From assembly GCF_023838525.1 (NCBI RefSeq), contig NZ_JAHUQD010000002.1, forward strand, positions 185,152 through 249,151: a stretch of DNA of 64,000 bases, read 5' to 3'. The position numbers were made by a program, and so were the translations under genes. Origin of the DNA: Caldicoprobacter algeriensis. Lineage in GTDB: Bacteria > Bacillota > Clostridia > Caldicoprobacterales > Caldicoprobacteraceae. Shown here in pieces: positions 36,964-44,493 of the stretch. The first letter of the stretch is position 1; every line of letters starts with the position of its first letter. Under the pieces are notes generated by a model that was not told the DNA's origin, searched no databases, and saw only the letters and a program-made list of their open reading frames with translations.

Positions 36964-37168
36964 GATTTCCCCTCATTTGTTTATAATCATAATCTTCAAC
37001 AAAGCTTATCTTACCCTGAATATCCAAAAGATTTTTACGCCTCCGATTTTTTATCAGCTCTTCCAAAGCCAGGTTTACTACATCCTTTTTTGTCTTCAAT
37101 CCTGTAAGCTTTTTAGCTTCTTCTATCAATTTTTCATCTATATAAATGTTAGTCCTCACATTATACAC
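36950..37168 (-). CDS. vapB: VapB-family antitoxin (ribbon-helix-helix)
   Basis: 72 residues: MYNVRTNIYIDEKLIEEAKKLTGLKTKKDVVNLALEELIKNRRRKNLLDIQGKISFVEDYDYKQMRGNHDFS. The first 50 residues form the DNA-binding ribbon-helix-helix, and the acidic/aromatic tail would bind VapC. AGGAGG 6 nt before the ATG; the operator palindrome lies directly upstream, as expected for autoregulation. Confidence 0.9.
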   Translation of the reverse strand: MYNVRTNIYIDEKLIEEAKKLTGLKTKKDVVNLALEELIKNRRRKNLLDIQGKISFVEDYDYKQMRGNHDFS

Positions 37169-37174
37169 CTCCTC

Positions 37175-37209
37175 ATGTGTATTTTAATACACATTTTATC
37201 CTATGTCAA
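37175..37209 (-). promoter_or_regulatory. vapBC promoter with overlapping operator palindrome
   Basis: TTGACA (37209-37204), 17-nt spacer, TAAAAT (37186-37181). The -10 lies inside the perfect palindrome ATGTGTATTTTAATACACAT (37175-37194), and the start codon is only 7 nt beyond it. Textbook layout for TA autorepression by the VapBC complex. Confidence 0.8.
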
Positions 37210-37260
37210 TTCATAACTTTCTGCCCAATTACTAACGCAAACAAGAAAAACAAAACACAA

Positions 37261-37527
37261 TCACTTTCTATCTTTTGCAATAAACAAGTTTTTAACCCCT
37301 TCAACAGTGCTTTTTGTTCCCGAATACAATCCAGATGCTGCCAGGCCAAGAGCAAGTCCTACAAGTATTCCTTTTTTAATATCATCGGGCGAGAGGTATA
37401 CCACTCCAATGGCTATCCCGAGCAATACCGATACAAACGCAGCAAACTTGGATGGAAGCCCGATCTGCTTTAAGAGCTCCACTATGCCCACGATAAGCGG
37501 AATAATTGCGATATCATATATGGTCAT
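37261..37527 (-). CDS. Holin-like small membrane protein
   Basis: 88 residues with two or three hydrophobic helices (DIAIIPLIVGIVELLKQIG, KFAAFVSVLLGIAIGVVYL, KGILVGLALGLAASGLYSGTK) and a short charged tail. This matches the pattern of small phage holins common in clostridia. No endolysin or other phage gene is near, so it is an orphan. GGGAGGGG ribosome site. It could equally be a chromosomal membrane protein of unrelated role. Confidence 0.65.
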   Translation of the reverse strand: MTIYDIAIIPLIVGIVELLKQIGLPSKFAAFVSVLLGIAIGVVYLSPDDIKKGILVGLALGLAASGLYSGTKSTVEGVKNLFIAKDRK

Positions 37528-37595
37528 TGAACCCCTCCCATATTAACAAATCTATCAATATCATCTCTATGCACCAAGAGGAAAAATAATCACAA

Positions 37596-37625
37596 AAAAA
37601 TCAGGGATCGTATCCCTGCTTTTTG
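37596..37625 (-). terminator. Terminator after polX
   Basis: Minus strand GCAGGGAT (37621-37614) / ATCCCTGA (37610-37603) with a 3-nt loop, followed by TTTTTTTG. Confidence 0.85.
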
Positions 37626-37630
37626 CCCTT

Positions 37631-39343
37631 TTATATCTTTTTCAAAAAGTGTAAGACCTGCTGTATATCATACGTGTTTATGACATCCTTGGCCTCAAGC
37701 CAGCCCTTTCTGGCAATTCCAATGCCGTATTTTACGTCTTCAAGCCCTTCTACGCTGTGGGCATCGGGACATATGGCAAACTTCACGCCTTTTCCTTTAG
37801 CATATTTTATGTACCTCCAGTCAAGGTCCAGCCTGTAGGGACTTGAGTTTATCTCAATTATCTTACCGTAATCCCTAGCAGCTTCAATGACCTCATACAC
37901 ATCGATGTCGTAGCCTTCCCTTGAAAGCAAAAGCCTGCCGGTAAGATGCCCTATAATGTCGATGTGCTTATTCTCAATGGCCTTTATCACTCTCCTGGTC
38001 ATCTCTTCCCTGCTCATCTTAAAATGGGAATGGATCGATGCTATCACCAAATCGAACTTCTCTAAGACGTCATCACTGTAATCAAGGGAGCCGTCAGGCA
38101 GTATGTCCACTTCTATACCTTTCAATATAACTATATCATCATACTTCTTGTTCAAGGCTTCTATCTCTTCCCATTGTGTTAAAAGCCTTTCCTCATCAAG
38201 ACCACCGGCATAAAAAGCAGATTTGCTGTGGTCGGTGATGGCTATGTACCTATATCCCAGTTCTCGAGCTCTTTGTACAACATCAGCTAGAGAATTTCGC
38301 CCATCACTGTACGTCGTATGTACATGGAATATGCCCTTCAAATCCTTCTCTTCCACCAGTGAAGGAATCTGCCTTCTTTCGGCCGCCTCAATTTCCCCGG
38401 CATTTTCTCTGAGCTCGGGTGGAATATAGCCTAGATTGAGCTTTTCAAAAATTTCTTCCTCCGAAGCACACCTTATTAAAAAATCGTCCTTGAAAAGGCC
38501 GTACTCGTTCATCTTTATGCCCATGGTTTTTGCCCTGTGCCTCATGGCAGTATTGTGTTCTTTGCTCCCCGTAAAGTGATGCAGAGCATAAGGAAACTCC
38601 TCATCCCTTACCACCCTTAAATCAACATTTATACCGGAATTCAAAATGATGCTGGTCTTGGTATCCCCTTTGGCAGCTACATCTTTCATACCCTGGTAGT
38701 TCACAAAGCAGTCCATCAGTCTATCAGGTTGGGTAGAAGTGGCCAGTATATCTATATCCTTCACGATCTCCTTTTTGCGCCGTATGCTGCCCGCCACCTC
38801 ACACCTTACTACAAGGCCTGTACTTTCCAAATATTCTTTAAGCTTTACAGCTTCCTCATAGGCTTCAAAATAGAGATGATGCCCGCTGAACTGTTTTATA
38901 AACTGTATTCCTTCAAAGATCTTCCTTTGGGTCTTTTCTCCAAAACCCGGAAGACTAACCAGCCTATTCTCAATGCAGGCATACTCCAGTTCTCCTATCG
39001 TCGTAATGCCCAGCTTGTCGTACAAAACCTTTACCTTTTTAGGTCCCAGACTGGGAATTTTAAGCATCTCCACAAGGCCAGGAGGCACAGACGCCTTTAA
39101 CTCTTCGTAGTATTTGAGCCTCCCTGTAGTCACAAGCTCGGTAAGCTTTTTATTGAGGGCCTCCCCGATGCCCTTTACATCCTTGAGCCGCCCTTCGTTG
39201 ACCAGCGTCTCCAAGTCCTCATCGAGGACCTCGATGATGCGGGCAGCATTGTAGTAAGCTCTTGATTTAAAAGGGTTTTCCCCTTTAAGCTCGAGCAAAA
39301 GCCCGATCTCGTTCAATATATCCACCACACTTTTTTTATCCAT
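37631..39343 (-). CDS. polX: DNA polymerase/3'-5' exonuclease PolX
   Basis: 570 residues. N-terminal 8-kDa and fingers-like HhH region (LNEIGLLLELKGENPFKSRAYYNAARII, IPSLGPKKVKVLYDKLG, LPGFGEKTQRKIFEGI), pol-beta palm with EVAGSIRRKKEIVKDIDILATS and VDLRVV, then a C-terminal PHP domain (GIFHVHTTYSDGRNSLADVV, RYIAITDHSKS, KFAICPDAHS). Gap-filling polymerase with Mn-dependent exonuclease, used in base-excision repair. Complements Ogg and Nth encoded in the same window. Full length. Confidence 0.95.
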   Translation of the reverse strand: MDKKSVVDILNEIGLLLELKGENPFKSRAYYNAARIIEVLDEDLETLVNEGRLKDVKGIGEALNKKLTELVTTGRLKYYEELKASVPPGLVEMLKIPSLGPKKVKVLYDKLGITTIGELEYACIENRLVSLPGFGEKTQRKIFEGIQFIKQFSGHHLYFEAYEEAVKLKEYLESTGLVVRCEVAGSIRRKKEIVKDIDILATSTQPDRLMDCFVNYQGMKDVAAKGDTKTSIILNSGINVDLRVVRDEEFPYALHHFTGSKEHNTAMRHRAKTMGIKMNEYGLFKDDFLIRCASEEEIFEKLNLGYIPPELRENAGEIEAAERRQIPSLVEEKDLKGIFHVHTTYSDGRNSLADVVQRARELGYRYIAITDHSKSAFYAGGLDEERLLTQWEEIEALNKKYDDIVILKGIEVDILPDGSLDYSDDVLEKFDLVIASIHSHFKMSREEMTRRVIKAIENKHIDIIGHLTGRLLLSREGYDIDVYEVIEAARDYGKIIEINSSPYRLDLDWRYIKYAKGKGVKFAICPDAHSVEGLEDVKYGIGIARKGWLEAKDVINTYDIQQVLHFLKKI

Positions 39344-39505
39344 ATTTCACCACTTCGCTGTTGAAAACGTATAAAAACGTCAAGCGTTTTTCGGTTGTAC
39401 TAAACGCCAACACGTTTTCCTCATGTCGCTCCATTTAACTTCCTACATCTTTTAATATTACTTATAAAGTGCCAAAAATACAATAGCAACCGACAAAAAT
39501 AGCGT

Positions 39506-39742
39506 TTGACCATCAGTTTAAACTTGTCATATCGTATATGCCATCATATTATTCGCGCTCAACTAAGAATAGAACAAAAACTCGACCAGTTAAACAAGGT
39601 CTTTGAAAAATATCCAAGCATTATTGCTGTGGTAGTGTTTGAATCGTATAACACTCCCTATTACAATCAAAACAGCAATATCGACTTTGGAATCATATAT
39701 GATGAAGATAAATCCCTTAAAAAGGTATCCCTAACCTTCTAA
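39506..39742 (+). pseudogene. Degenerate MNT-type nucleotidyltransferase remnant
   Basis: 78 codons; LDQLNKVFEKYPSIIAVVVFESYNTPYYNQNSNIDFGIIYDEDKSLKK corresponds to the N-terminal part of minimal nucleotidyltransferases, but the nucleotide-binding GS is changed to ES and the first Asp of the DxD pair reads Asn (SNIDFGI). The rest of the gene is gone and the end overlaps the PadR gene 3' end. It is probably a decayed half of a HEPN-MNT toxin-antitoxin or similar gene. The remaining 39344-39505 shows nothing identifiable. Confidence 0.55.
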
Positions 39743-40031
39743 CACCTTCGACCATCTTCTGCCATTCTGCAATCATCCTGCGAAGGTAATCGATGCCAGC
39801 CGGAGTAATCCGGTAATATTTTCTAGCAGGCCCGCTAGGGGAATCTTTTGTGTACGTGTGGGTGTACCCTTCAGCATTTAGCCGCCTAAGTATCGCGTAT
39901 ATTGAGCCATCGTATACATCGCTAAACTGTTCCTGAATGGTCTTCATTATCTCATAACCGTATAGCTCTTTATCTTTCAACTGGTAAAGAATACATAACT
40001 CCAGTACACCCTTTTTTAGCTGAGTATTCAT
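39717..40031 (-). CDS. PadR-family transcriptional regulator
   Basis: 104 residues: MNTQLKKGVLELCILYQLKDKELYGYEIMKTIQEQFSDVYDGSIYAILRRLNAEGYTHTY is the winged helix of PadR repressors, followed by the wing PARKYYRITPAGIDYLRRM and a dimerisation helix. It is encoded 24 nt downstream of the HAAS/RDD gene, a classic pairing in which PadR represses its membrane partner. AGGAGTGCT ribosome site. Confidence 0.92.
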   Translation of the reverse strand: MNTQLKKGVLELCILYQLKDKELYGYEIMKTIQEQFSDVYDGSIYAILRRLNAEGYTHTYTKDSPSGPARKYYRITPAGIDYLRRMIAEWQKMVEGVRRLGIPF

Positions 40032-40055
40032 AGCACTCCTATGTTCCCCCTTAAT

Positions 40056-40856
40056 TCATCCTCTTGTTTTTTCTCTGATATCCTCAACCACGAGGGTTCC
40101 CGCCAATTTATCATGAACAGTATTGTTTGTTTTTGAAAAAACCGCCCAGAAAAATGAAATAATATAGGATAAGCTCGAAGTCATAGTTGCAAGTAGAACT
40201 TTGCCTATAAACTGACGCACGAACACATCGATAGGTCTTAAAGCAGTTCTATCCCTTTTTACAACCTTTATATTCATAAGCCGCATGCCTATAGTCCTGT
40301 CCTTCATTATTATCATACACAGCGTACTGTACAGCCAGAAGAAGACAAAACACGCAAGTGTAAGAACAATGTGTACAGCATTTATGCCGGGCTCAGTATA
40401 TGAAAGAATAACGCCAGATCCAGCGGATGCAGAATGATTAAGGATAAAAGCACGGGAAATAAGGAATACGAGAACCATTGGATTATACATCATTATAGGT
40501 GAGGTAAGCAAAATTACACTTTCGGGTGTTTTCCCGATTAAGAGCAAAACCAATGGAATCAATGACAGTATGTAATCAATGATAAAGGCCACAACCCGTT
40601 TACCCAGGGGAGCAATCGGATAACTGCTCTCGGGGCTCGACTTTGATGTGCCATCATTCGGCCACTCATCTAAGATAGTCTTTGCAACCATGGCTGGAGA
40701 ACCGATCATGTCCGATATCTCATCCTCGGTCTTGTTCTCGGCCTTACCCGATTCAAATATCTCATCATAATCCATAATAATGTTTTCCAGCTCATCATCG
40801 CTGATCTTGCCCATCAGGTTATACCTAAGTTCCCTTAAAAATTCGCTTTTTTTCAT
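40056..40856 (-). CDS. HAAS (DUF1700) + RDD membrane protein
   Basis: About 266 residues. The N-terminal 65 residues form a HAAS/DUF1700 helical domain (SEFLRELRYNLMGKISDDELENIIMDYDEIFESGKAENKTEDEISDMIGSP), the rest an RDD membrane domain with four hydrophobic segments (RVVAFIIDYILSLIPLVLLLIG, RTIGMRLMNIKVVKRDR, SYIISFFWAVFSKTNNTVHDKLAGTLVV). The ATG at 40856 fits GGAG spacing better than 40862. Likely sensor or effector partner of the PadR protein; molecular role unknown. Confidence 0.85.
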   Translation of the reverse strand: MKKSEFLRELRYNLMGKISDDELENIIMDYDEIFESGKAENKTEDEISDMIGSPAMVAKTILDEWPNDGTSKSSPESSYPIAPLGKRVVAFIIDYILSLIPLVLLLIGKTPESVILLTSPIMMYNPMVLVFLISRAFILNHSASAGSGVILSYTEPGINAVHIVLTLACFVFFWLYSTLCMIIMKDRTIGMRLMNIKVVKRDRTALRPIDVFVRQFIGKVLLATMTSSLSYIISFFWAVFSKTNNTVHDKLAGTLVVEDIREKTRG

Positions 40857-40902
40857 CGCCATCGCTCCATCACTATTATTTATTAAATATTAGATTGAAT
40901 AA

Positions 40903-40932
40903 ATTATATCACAGTATTGTTTATAAAACAAT
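40903..40932 (-). promoter_or_regulatory. Promoter and palindromic operator of the HAAS/RDD-padR unit
   Basis: TTGTTT (40931-40926), 17-nt spacer, TATAAT (40908-40903). The -35 lies in the palindrome ATTGTTTATAAAACAAT (40916-40932, 7-bp arms and a 3-bp centre). Likely PadR autorepression site. Confidence 0.65.
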
Positions 40933-40997
40933 AGTTAAGCTCAAAATCAATTTATAATTTGTAGCACAAGGTGTCAAAAGTTTTTTACAACTATCCG

Positions 40998-41026
40998 TTG
41001 TCCGTATGATAAAAATAGTATATAAT
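40998..41026 (+). promoter_or_regulatory. Promoter upstream of the GH30 gene
   Basis: TTGTCC (40998-41003), 17-nt spacer, TATAAT (41021-41026), about 140 nt before the start codon. Nothing else is evident in 41027-41150. Confidence 0.6.
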
Positions 41027-41163
41027 GATTATGGCAATATCGTAAATGTGACTCCATATGTAACAAAAAGTAAATTCTGATGGCTCACTTTCAATATACA
41101 TCAACTGTGTAAAAAACTCCTATACAATTAACTTTTTTAAAACGATAAGAGGTGATTAACGCT

Positions 41164-42501
41164 ATGAAAAACAACATACGAATTTTTTTAAGCGCTCGGG
41201 ATACCGGTGACAGATTGGCTGAAAAGCCGCCTTTAAGCTTTCAGGACGACCCCGAAGGAATAGAATACCCGGTTATCAATGTTTACGACGATGTCGAATA
41301 TCAGAAAATCATAGGTTTCGGCGGCGCCTTTACCGAGGCTGCTGCCGTTACACTCCACAAGCTCCCCGAGGATAAGCAAAACCAAGTGCTAAAAGCGTAT
41401 TTCGATGAGCAAAGCGGACACGGATATACTTTTTGCCGCACCCATATGAACTCCTGCGATTTTTCTCTGGGGAATTACGCATGTGTGGAAAAAGAAGGCG
41501 ATATTAAGCTTGAAAGCTTTAACATTGAAAGGGACAAACAATATATAATTCCTATGATAAAAGCCGCTAAACGGTTTGGAAATTTCCGCTTATTCATATC
41601 ACCCTGGAGTCCTCCCGGCTGGATGAAGGACACCGGCATGATGAACCATGGAGGAAAACTACTACCCGAGTACCGCGATGCATGGGCACGGCACTTTGCT
41701 AAATTCATAAAAGCATACGAGGAAGAAGGCATCTCGGTTTGGGGCGTCACGGTACAAAACGAGCCCAAAGCAGTACAGCGCTGGGACTCCTGTATATTCA
41801 CCGCCGAAGAAGAAAAAGATTTCGTCAAAGATTATTTGGGCCCAACACTAGAACGTGAAGGCTTTGGACACATAAAGATAATGATATGGGATCACAACAA
41901 AGAACGGCTATACGAGCGAGCAAAGGTAGCCTTTGAAGACCCTGAAGCCTCAAAATACATATGGGGAGTTGCTTTCCACTGGTATTCAGGGGATCATTTC
42001 GAGGCCCTTGAAGCAGTAAAGCGCAAATGGCCCGATAAGCCGCTGATATTGACCGAGTGTTGTGTAGAACGGCATGTGGATCGCGACGCCTGGACCAATG
42101 GTGAGAAATACGGCCACGATATAATAGGCAATCTCAACAACTATATGGAAGCATGGTGCGATTGGAACCTGGTACTTGATGAGATGGGCGGCCCCAATCA
42201 CGCACAAAACTATTGTGAAGCCCCCATAATGATCGATACCAACAACGGAAATATAGAATTCAAACCATCGTATTTCTTTATAGGTCACTTCAGCAGGTTT
42301 ATTAAACCGGGAAGCGTACGAATTGGTTTTAGCCGCTTTACCGACAAACTGGAATGCACGGCATTTAAGACGCCATCAGGCCAAAAGATTCTGGTTGTGA
42401 TGAACAGGACCGATGATAAAATCCCATTCGTCCTTCGCCATAATGGGAAAATTGCAAAGTATGAAAGCCCTGCCCATTCAATCATGACTCTGGTTTTTTA
42501 A
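41164..42501 (+). CDS. Glycoside hydrolase family 30 (glucosylceramidase-like / beta-glycosidase)
   Basis: 445 residues from the ATG at 41164 (AAGAGGTGAT just upstream). (beta/alpha)8 barrel with YQKIIGFGGAFTEAAAVTLHKL, CRTHMNSCDFSLGNYAC, LFISPWSPPGWMKDTGMMNHGG, acid/base Glu in WGVTVQNEPKAVQRWDSC and nucleophile Glu in KPLILTECCVE. A C-terminal beta domain ends the protein. There is no signal peptide, so it acts inside the cell on imported oligosaccharides. Substrate (beta-1,6-glucan, xylan or glucosyl compounds) is not settled by sequence. Confidence 0.92.
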   Translation: MKNNIRIFLSARDTGDRLAEKPPLSFQDDPEGIEYPVINVYDDVEYQKIIGFGGAFTEAAAVTLHKLPEDKQNQVLKAYFDEQSGHGYTFCRTHMNSCDFSLGNYACVEKEGDIKLESFNIERDKQYIIPMIKAAKRFGNFRLFISPWSPPGWMKDTGMMNHGGKLLPEYRDAWARHFAKFIKAYEEEGISVWGVTVQNEPKAVQRWDSCIFTAEEEKDFVKDYLGPTLEREGFGHIKIMIWDHNKERLYERAKVAFEDPEASKYIWGVAFHWYSGDHFEALEAVKRKWPDKPLILTECCVERHVDRDAWTNGEKYGHDIIGNLNNYMEAWCDWNLVLDEMGGPNHAQNYCEAPIMIDTNNGNIEFKPSYFFIGHFSRFIKPGSVRIGFSRFTDKLECTAFKTPSGQKILVVMNRTDDKIPFVLRHNGKIAKYESPAHSIMTLVF

Positions 42502-42528
42502 AGGTTTTTAAATGTATAGACAAAAGAA

Positions 42529-42556
42529 GGGTGCCTTCCCATAGAATCAGGCACCC
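42529..42556 (-). terminator. Stem-loop between GH30 and OsmC genes
   Basis: GGGTGCCT (42529-42536) / AGGCACCC (42549-42556), 12-nt loop. The T-rich side (TTCTTTTG) is on the minus strand, so it suits the OsmC gene, though it may also slow the GH30 transcript. Confidence 0.55.
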
Positions 42557-42633
42557 ATTAGTTATGTGTATTCCTGATTTTCAGTCAAAAAAAACCACGG
42601 TCATCTTTCGACATTTTGCACAACGGAGCACAT

Positions 42634-43068
42634 CTACACCAAACTTATTTTTATCGGCGTACCGTTGGATAGGGTGTCGCTCACCGGGCATCTGTCTCCT
42701 ACGGCATCAAGCCACTTCGACAGCGTTTGGGCATCGGCATCGCTATCGACCTTTATGTTGACCCTGATCTCCTTGTACCCTGCCCTCTCGGCATTGGACT
42801 TGCCCATAAACCTTGCAGGATTCAAATCGCCTTCCAGGTCGATCTGCAAGCCCTTAAGCTCGAAGCCCATCTCCTTTGCCACCACATGGCCTACCACATT
42901 TATGCATCCGGCAAGAGCGGCCAGCAGATACTCCACCGGGTTGGCCCCTGCATTGGTCCCGCCCAGGCTTTCGGGCTCATCAATGATAATCTTAAATCCC
43001 CTTGTCTCTACCACCGTCTTGGTAGGGTTTTCACTGTGTGCTTTTACTCTAAACTTCAAATCCGACAT
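42634..43068 (-). CDS. OsmC-family peroxiredoxin-like protein
   Basis: 144 residues from the ATG at 43068 (GGGAG 8 nt upstream). VEYLLAALAGCINVVGHVVAKEMGFELKGLQIDLEGDL carries the first redox Cys, and DAVGDRCPVSDTLSNGTPIKI the second in the conserved C-P-V/I-S-x-T-L signature. Thiol peroxidase for organic hydroperoxides or related detoxification. Monocistronic. Confidence 0.9.
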   Translation of the reverse strand: MSDLKFRVKAHSENPTKTVVETRGFKIIIDEPESLGGTNAGANPVEYLLAALAGCINVVGHVVAKEMGFELKGLQIDLEGDLNPARFMGKSNAERAGYKEIRVNIKVDSDADAQTLSKWLDAVGDRCPVSDTLSNGTPIKISLV

Positions 43069-43245
43069 ACCATCATCTCCCAAATCAATATATGTCTTTC
43101 CTAACGCGGACTACCGCCCATTAAGGAGGCAGTAACCGCCAAAGCCTAATCGCCAACAGTCAAGTAAAAACCTTCCTGACTACCGCTTCAATAGGCTTAT
43201 AATTTATGTTTACCCGTTTTGGAGGCGATTAAAACATAAAAATAT

Positions 43246-43297
43246 TTTACACAGATTTAACACAAGCTTGTCTTTAACTTTACATTGCCGCTTTACA
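43246..43297 (+). promoter_or_regulatory. Pho box (PhoB/PhoP-binding direct repeats) upstream of pstS
   Basis: TTTACA (43246), TTAACA (43257), weak TTGTCT (43268), TTTACA (43279), TTTACA (43292): steps of 11, 11, 11 and 13 bp. Tandem TT(A/T)ACA-like hexamers at 11-bp spacing are the binding pattern of PhoB/PhoP regulators. The last hexamer may serve as -35 with a weak AATGAT (43315-43320) as -10. The rest of 43084-43245 shows nothing clear. Confidence 0.7.
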
Positions 43298-43347
43298 CTG
43301 GTTGGTGAAGGCAAAATGATAAATCCATATGAGAAAGGAGTTTAAGT

Positions 43348-44247
43348 ATGAAAAAAACAGTAACCCTGTTCATGTACGCAATATTCATAGTGGCCATTTT
43401 GGCAGGATGCGGCGCTCAGGGCAACAATTCCGACAGCGCCAAAAACGGCAACGAATTTGACATCTCAAGGGAGATCCATGTAATCTCTCGTGAAGAGGGA
43501 TCAGGTACCAGGGGTGCTTTCGTAGAGCTGTTTGGCATCCAGCAGAAAGACAGCAGCGGCAATGAGATCGACTATACGACGGAAGAGGCCCGCATAGTGA
43601 ACAACACAGCGGTAATGATGACATCTGTCGCAGGAGACAAATACTCCATAGGATATATATCCCTGGGTTCTTTAAATGATACCGTAAAAGCCCTCAAAAT
43701 CGACGGGGTTGAGCCCACGGTAGGCAACGTAAAAAGCAGAGAGTACAAAATCGCCCGTCCCTTCATCATTGCCACAAAAGGCGAAATAAACAAAGTGGTA
43801 CAGGACTTTATAGAGTTTATCATGAGCAGCGATGGCCAAAGAGTGGTTGAAGAAAACGGATATATCCCGGTATTGGATAATCCGACTTACAGCGGGGATA
43901 AGCCCGCAGGCAAAATCGTAGTCGCGGGTTCGTCATCGGTCTCCCCACTTATGGAAAAGCTCAAGGAGGCCTACCTTGCTATCAATCCCAATGCACAAAT
44001 TGAAATTCAGACCAGCGACTCAACCACCGGCATCAATTCGGTTATAGACGGGATATGCGATATAGGAATGTCGTCCAGAGAATTGAAAGAGAGCGAACTC
44101 AATGCCGGTTTGAACCCCATTACCATTGCAATGGACGGTCTTGTGGTAATCGTCAACAAAGGAAATCCAGCAGACAACTTGACAAGCGAGCAAGTCAGGG
44201 CCATTTTCACAGGCGAAATAACGCGGTGGTCAGAGGTGTTAGAGTAA
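43348..44247 (+). CDS. pstS: Phosphate-binding lipoprotein PstS, circularly permuted
   Basis: 299 residues; lipoprotein signal with lipobox LAGC (Cys21). The mature sequence has the two halves of PstS in reversed order: residues 44-170 (ISREEGSGTRGAF, TSVAGDKYSIGYISLGSLNDTVK, RPFIIATKGE, DFIEFIMSSDGQRVV) match what is normally the second half, and 188-299 (GKIVVAGSSSVSPLMEKLKEAY, DSTTGINSVIDGICDIGMSSREL, DGLVVIVNKGNP, IFTGEITRW) the first. I recall similar permuted forms in other clostridia. First gene of the pst-pho operon, AAAGGAG site. Confidence 0.9.
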   Translation: MKKTVTLFMYAIFIVAILAGCGAQGNNSDSAKNGNEFDISREIHVISREEGSGTRGAFVELFGIQQKDSSGNEIDYTTEEARIVNNTAVMMTSVAGDKYSIGYISLGSLNDTVKALKIDGVEPTVGNVKSREYKIARPFIIATKGEINKVVQDFIEFIMSSDGQRVVEENGYIPVLDNPTYSGDKPAGKIVVAGSSSVSPLMEKLKEAYLAINPNAQIEIQTSDSTTGINSVIDGICDIGMSSRELKESELNAGLNPITIAMDGLVVIVNKGNPADNLTSEQVRAIFTGEITRWSEVLE

Positions 44248-44359
44248 AACTGATCATGAGATAAGCGCAGCAGTGTAAATACATGCTTTAGTTCATATTT
44301 AATCATCTTTAATTTTGATTTTAGTATAAAAAGTCTATTTTGCTGCTCAAGACGAAATC

Positions 44360-44398
44360 TGCAATTTTGAAGCAAAAATGACAGTATGCAAAATTGCA
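44360..44398 (+). repeat. Stem-loop in the pstS-pstC spacer
   Basis: TGCAATTTTG (44360-44369) pairs perfectly with CAAAATTGCA (44389-44398) around a 19-nt loop, with no T run after it. The whole 246-nt spacer has no gene. Likely protects the pstS mRNA end or attenuates downstream expression. Confidence 0.5.
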
Positions 44399-44493
44399 AG
44401 TCAAAGCGTTGCTCTATAAATCGAACATGCGGTAAATGAAGTTTCAGCAACAAGACCCATCTATCCATAATTTAAGAAGACGGTGAGACAAAG

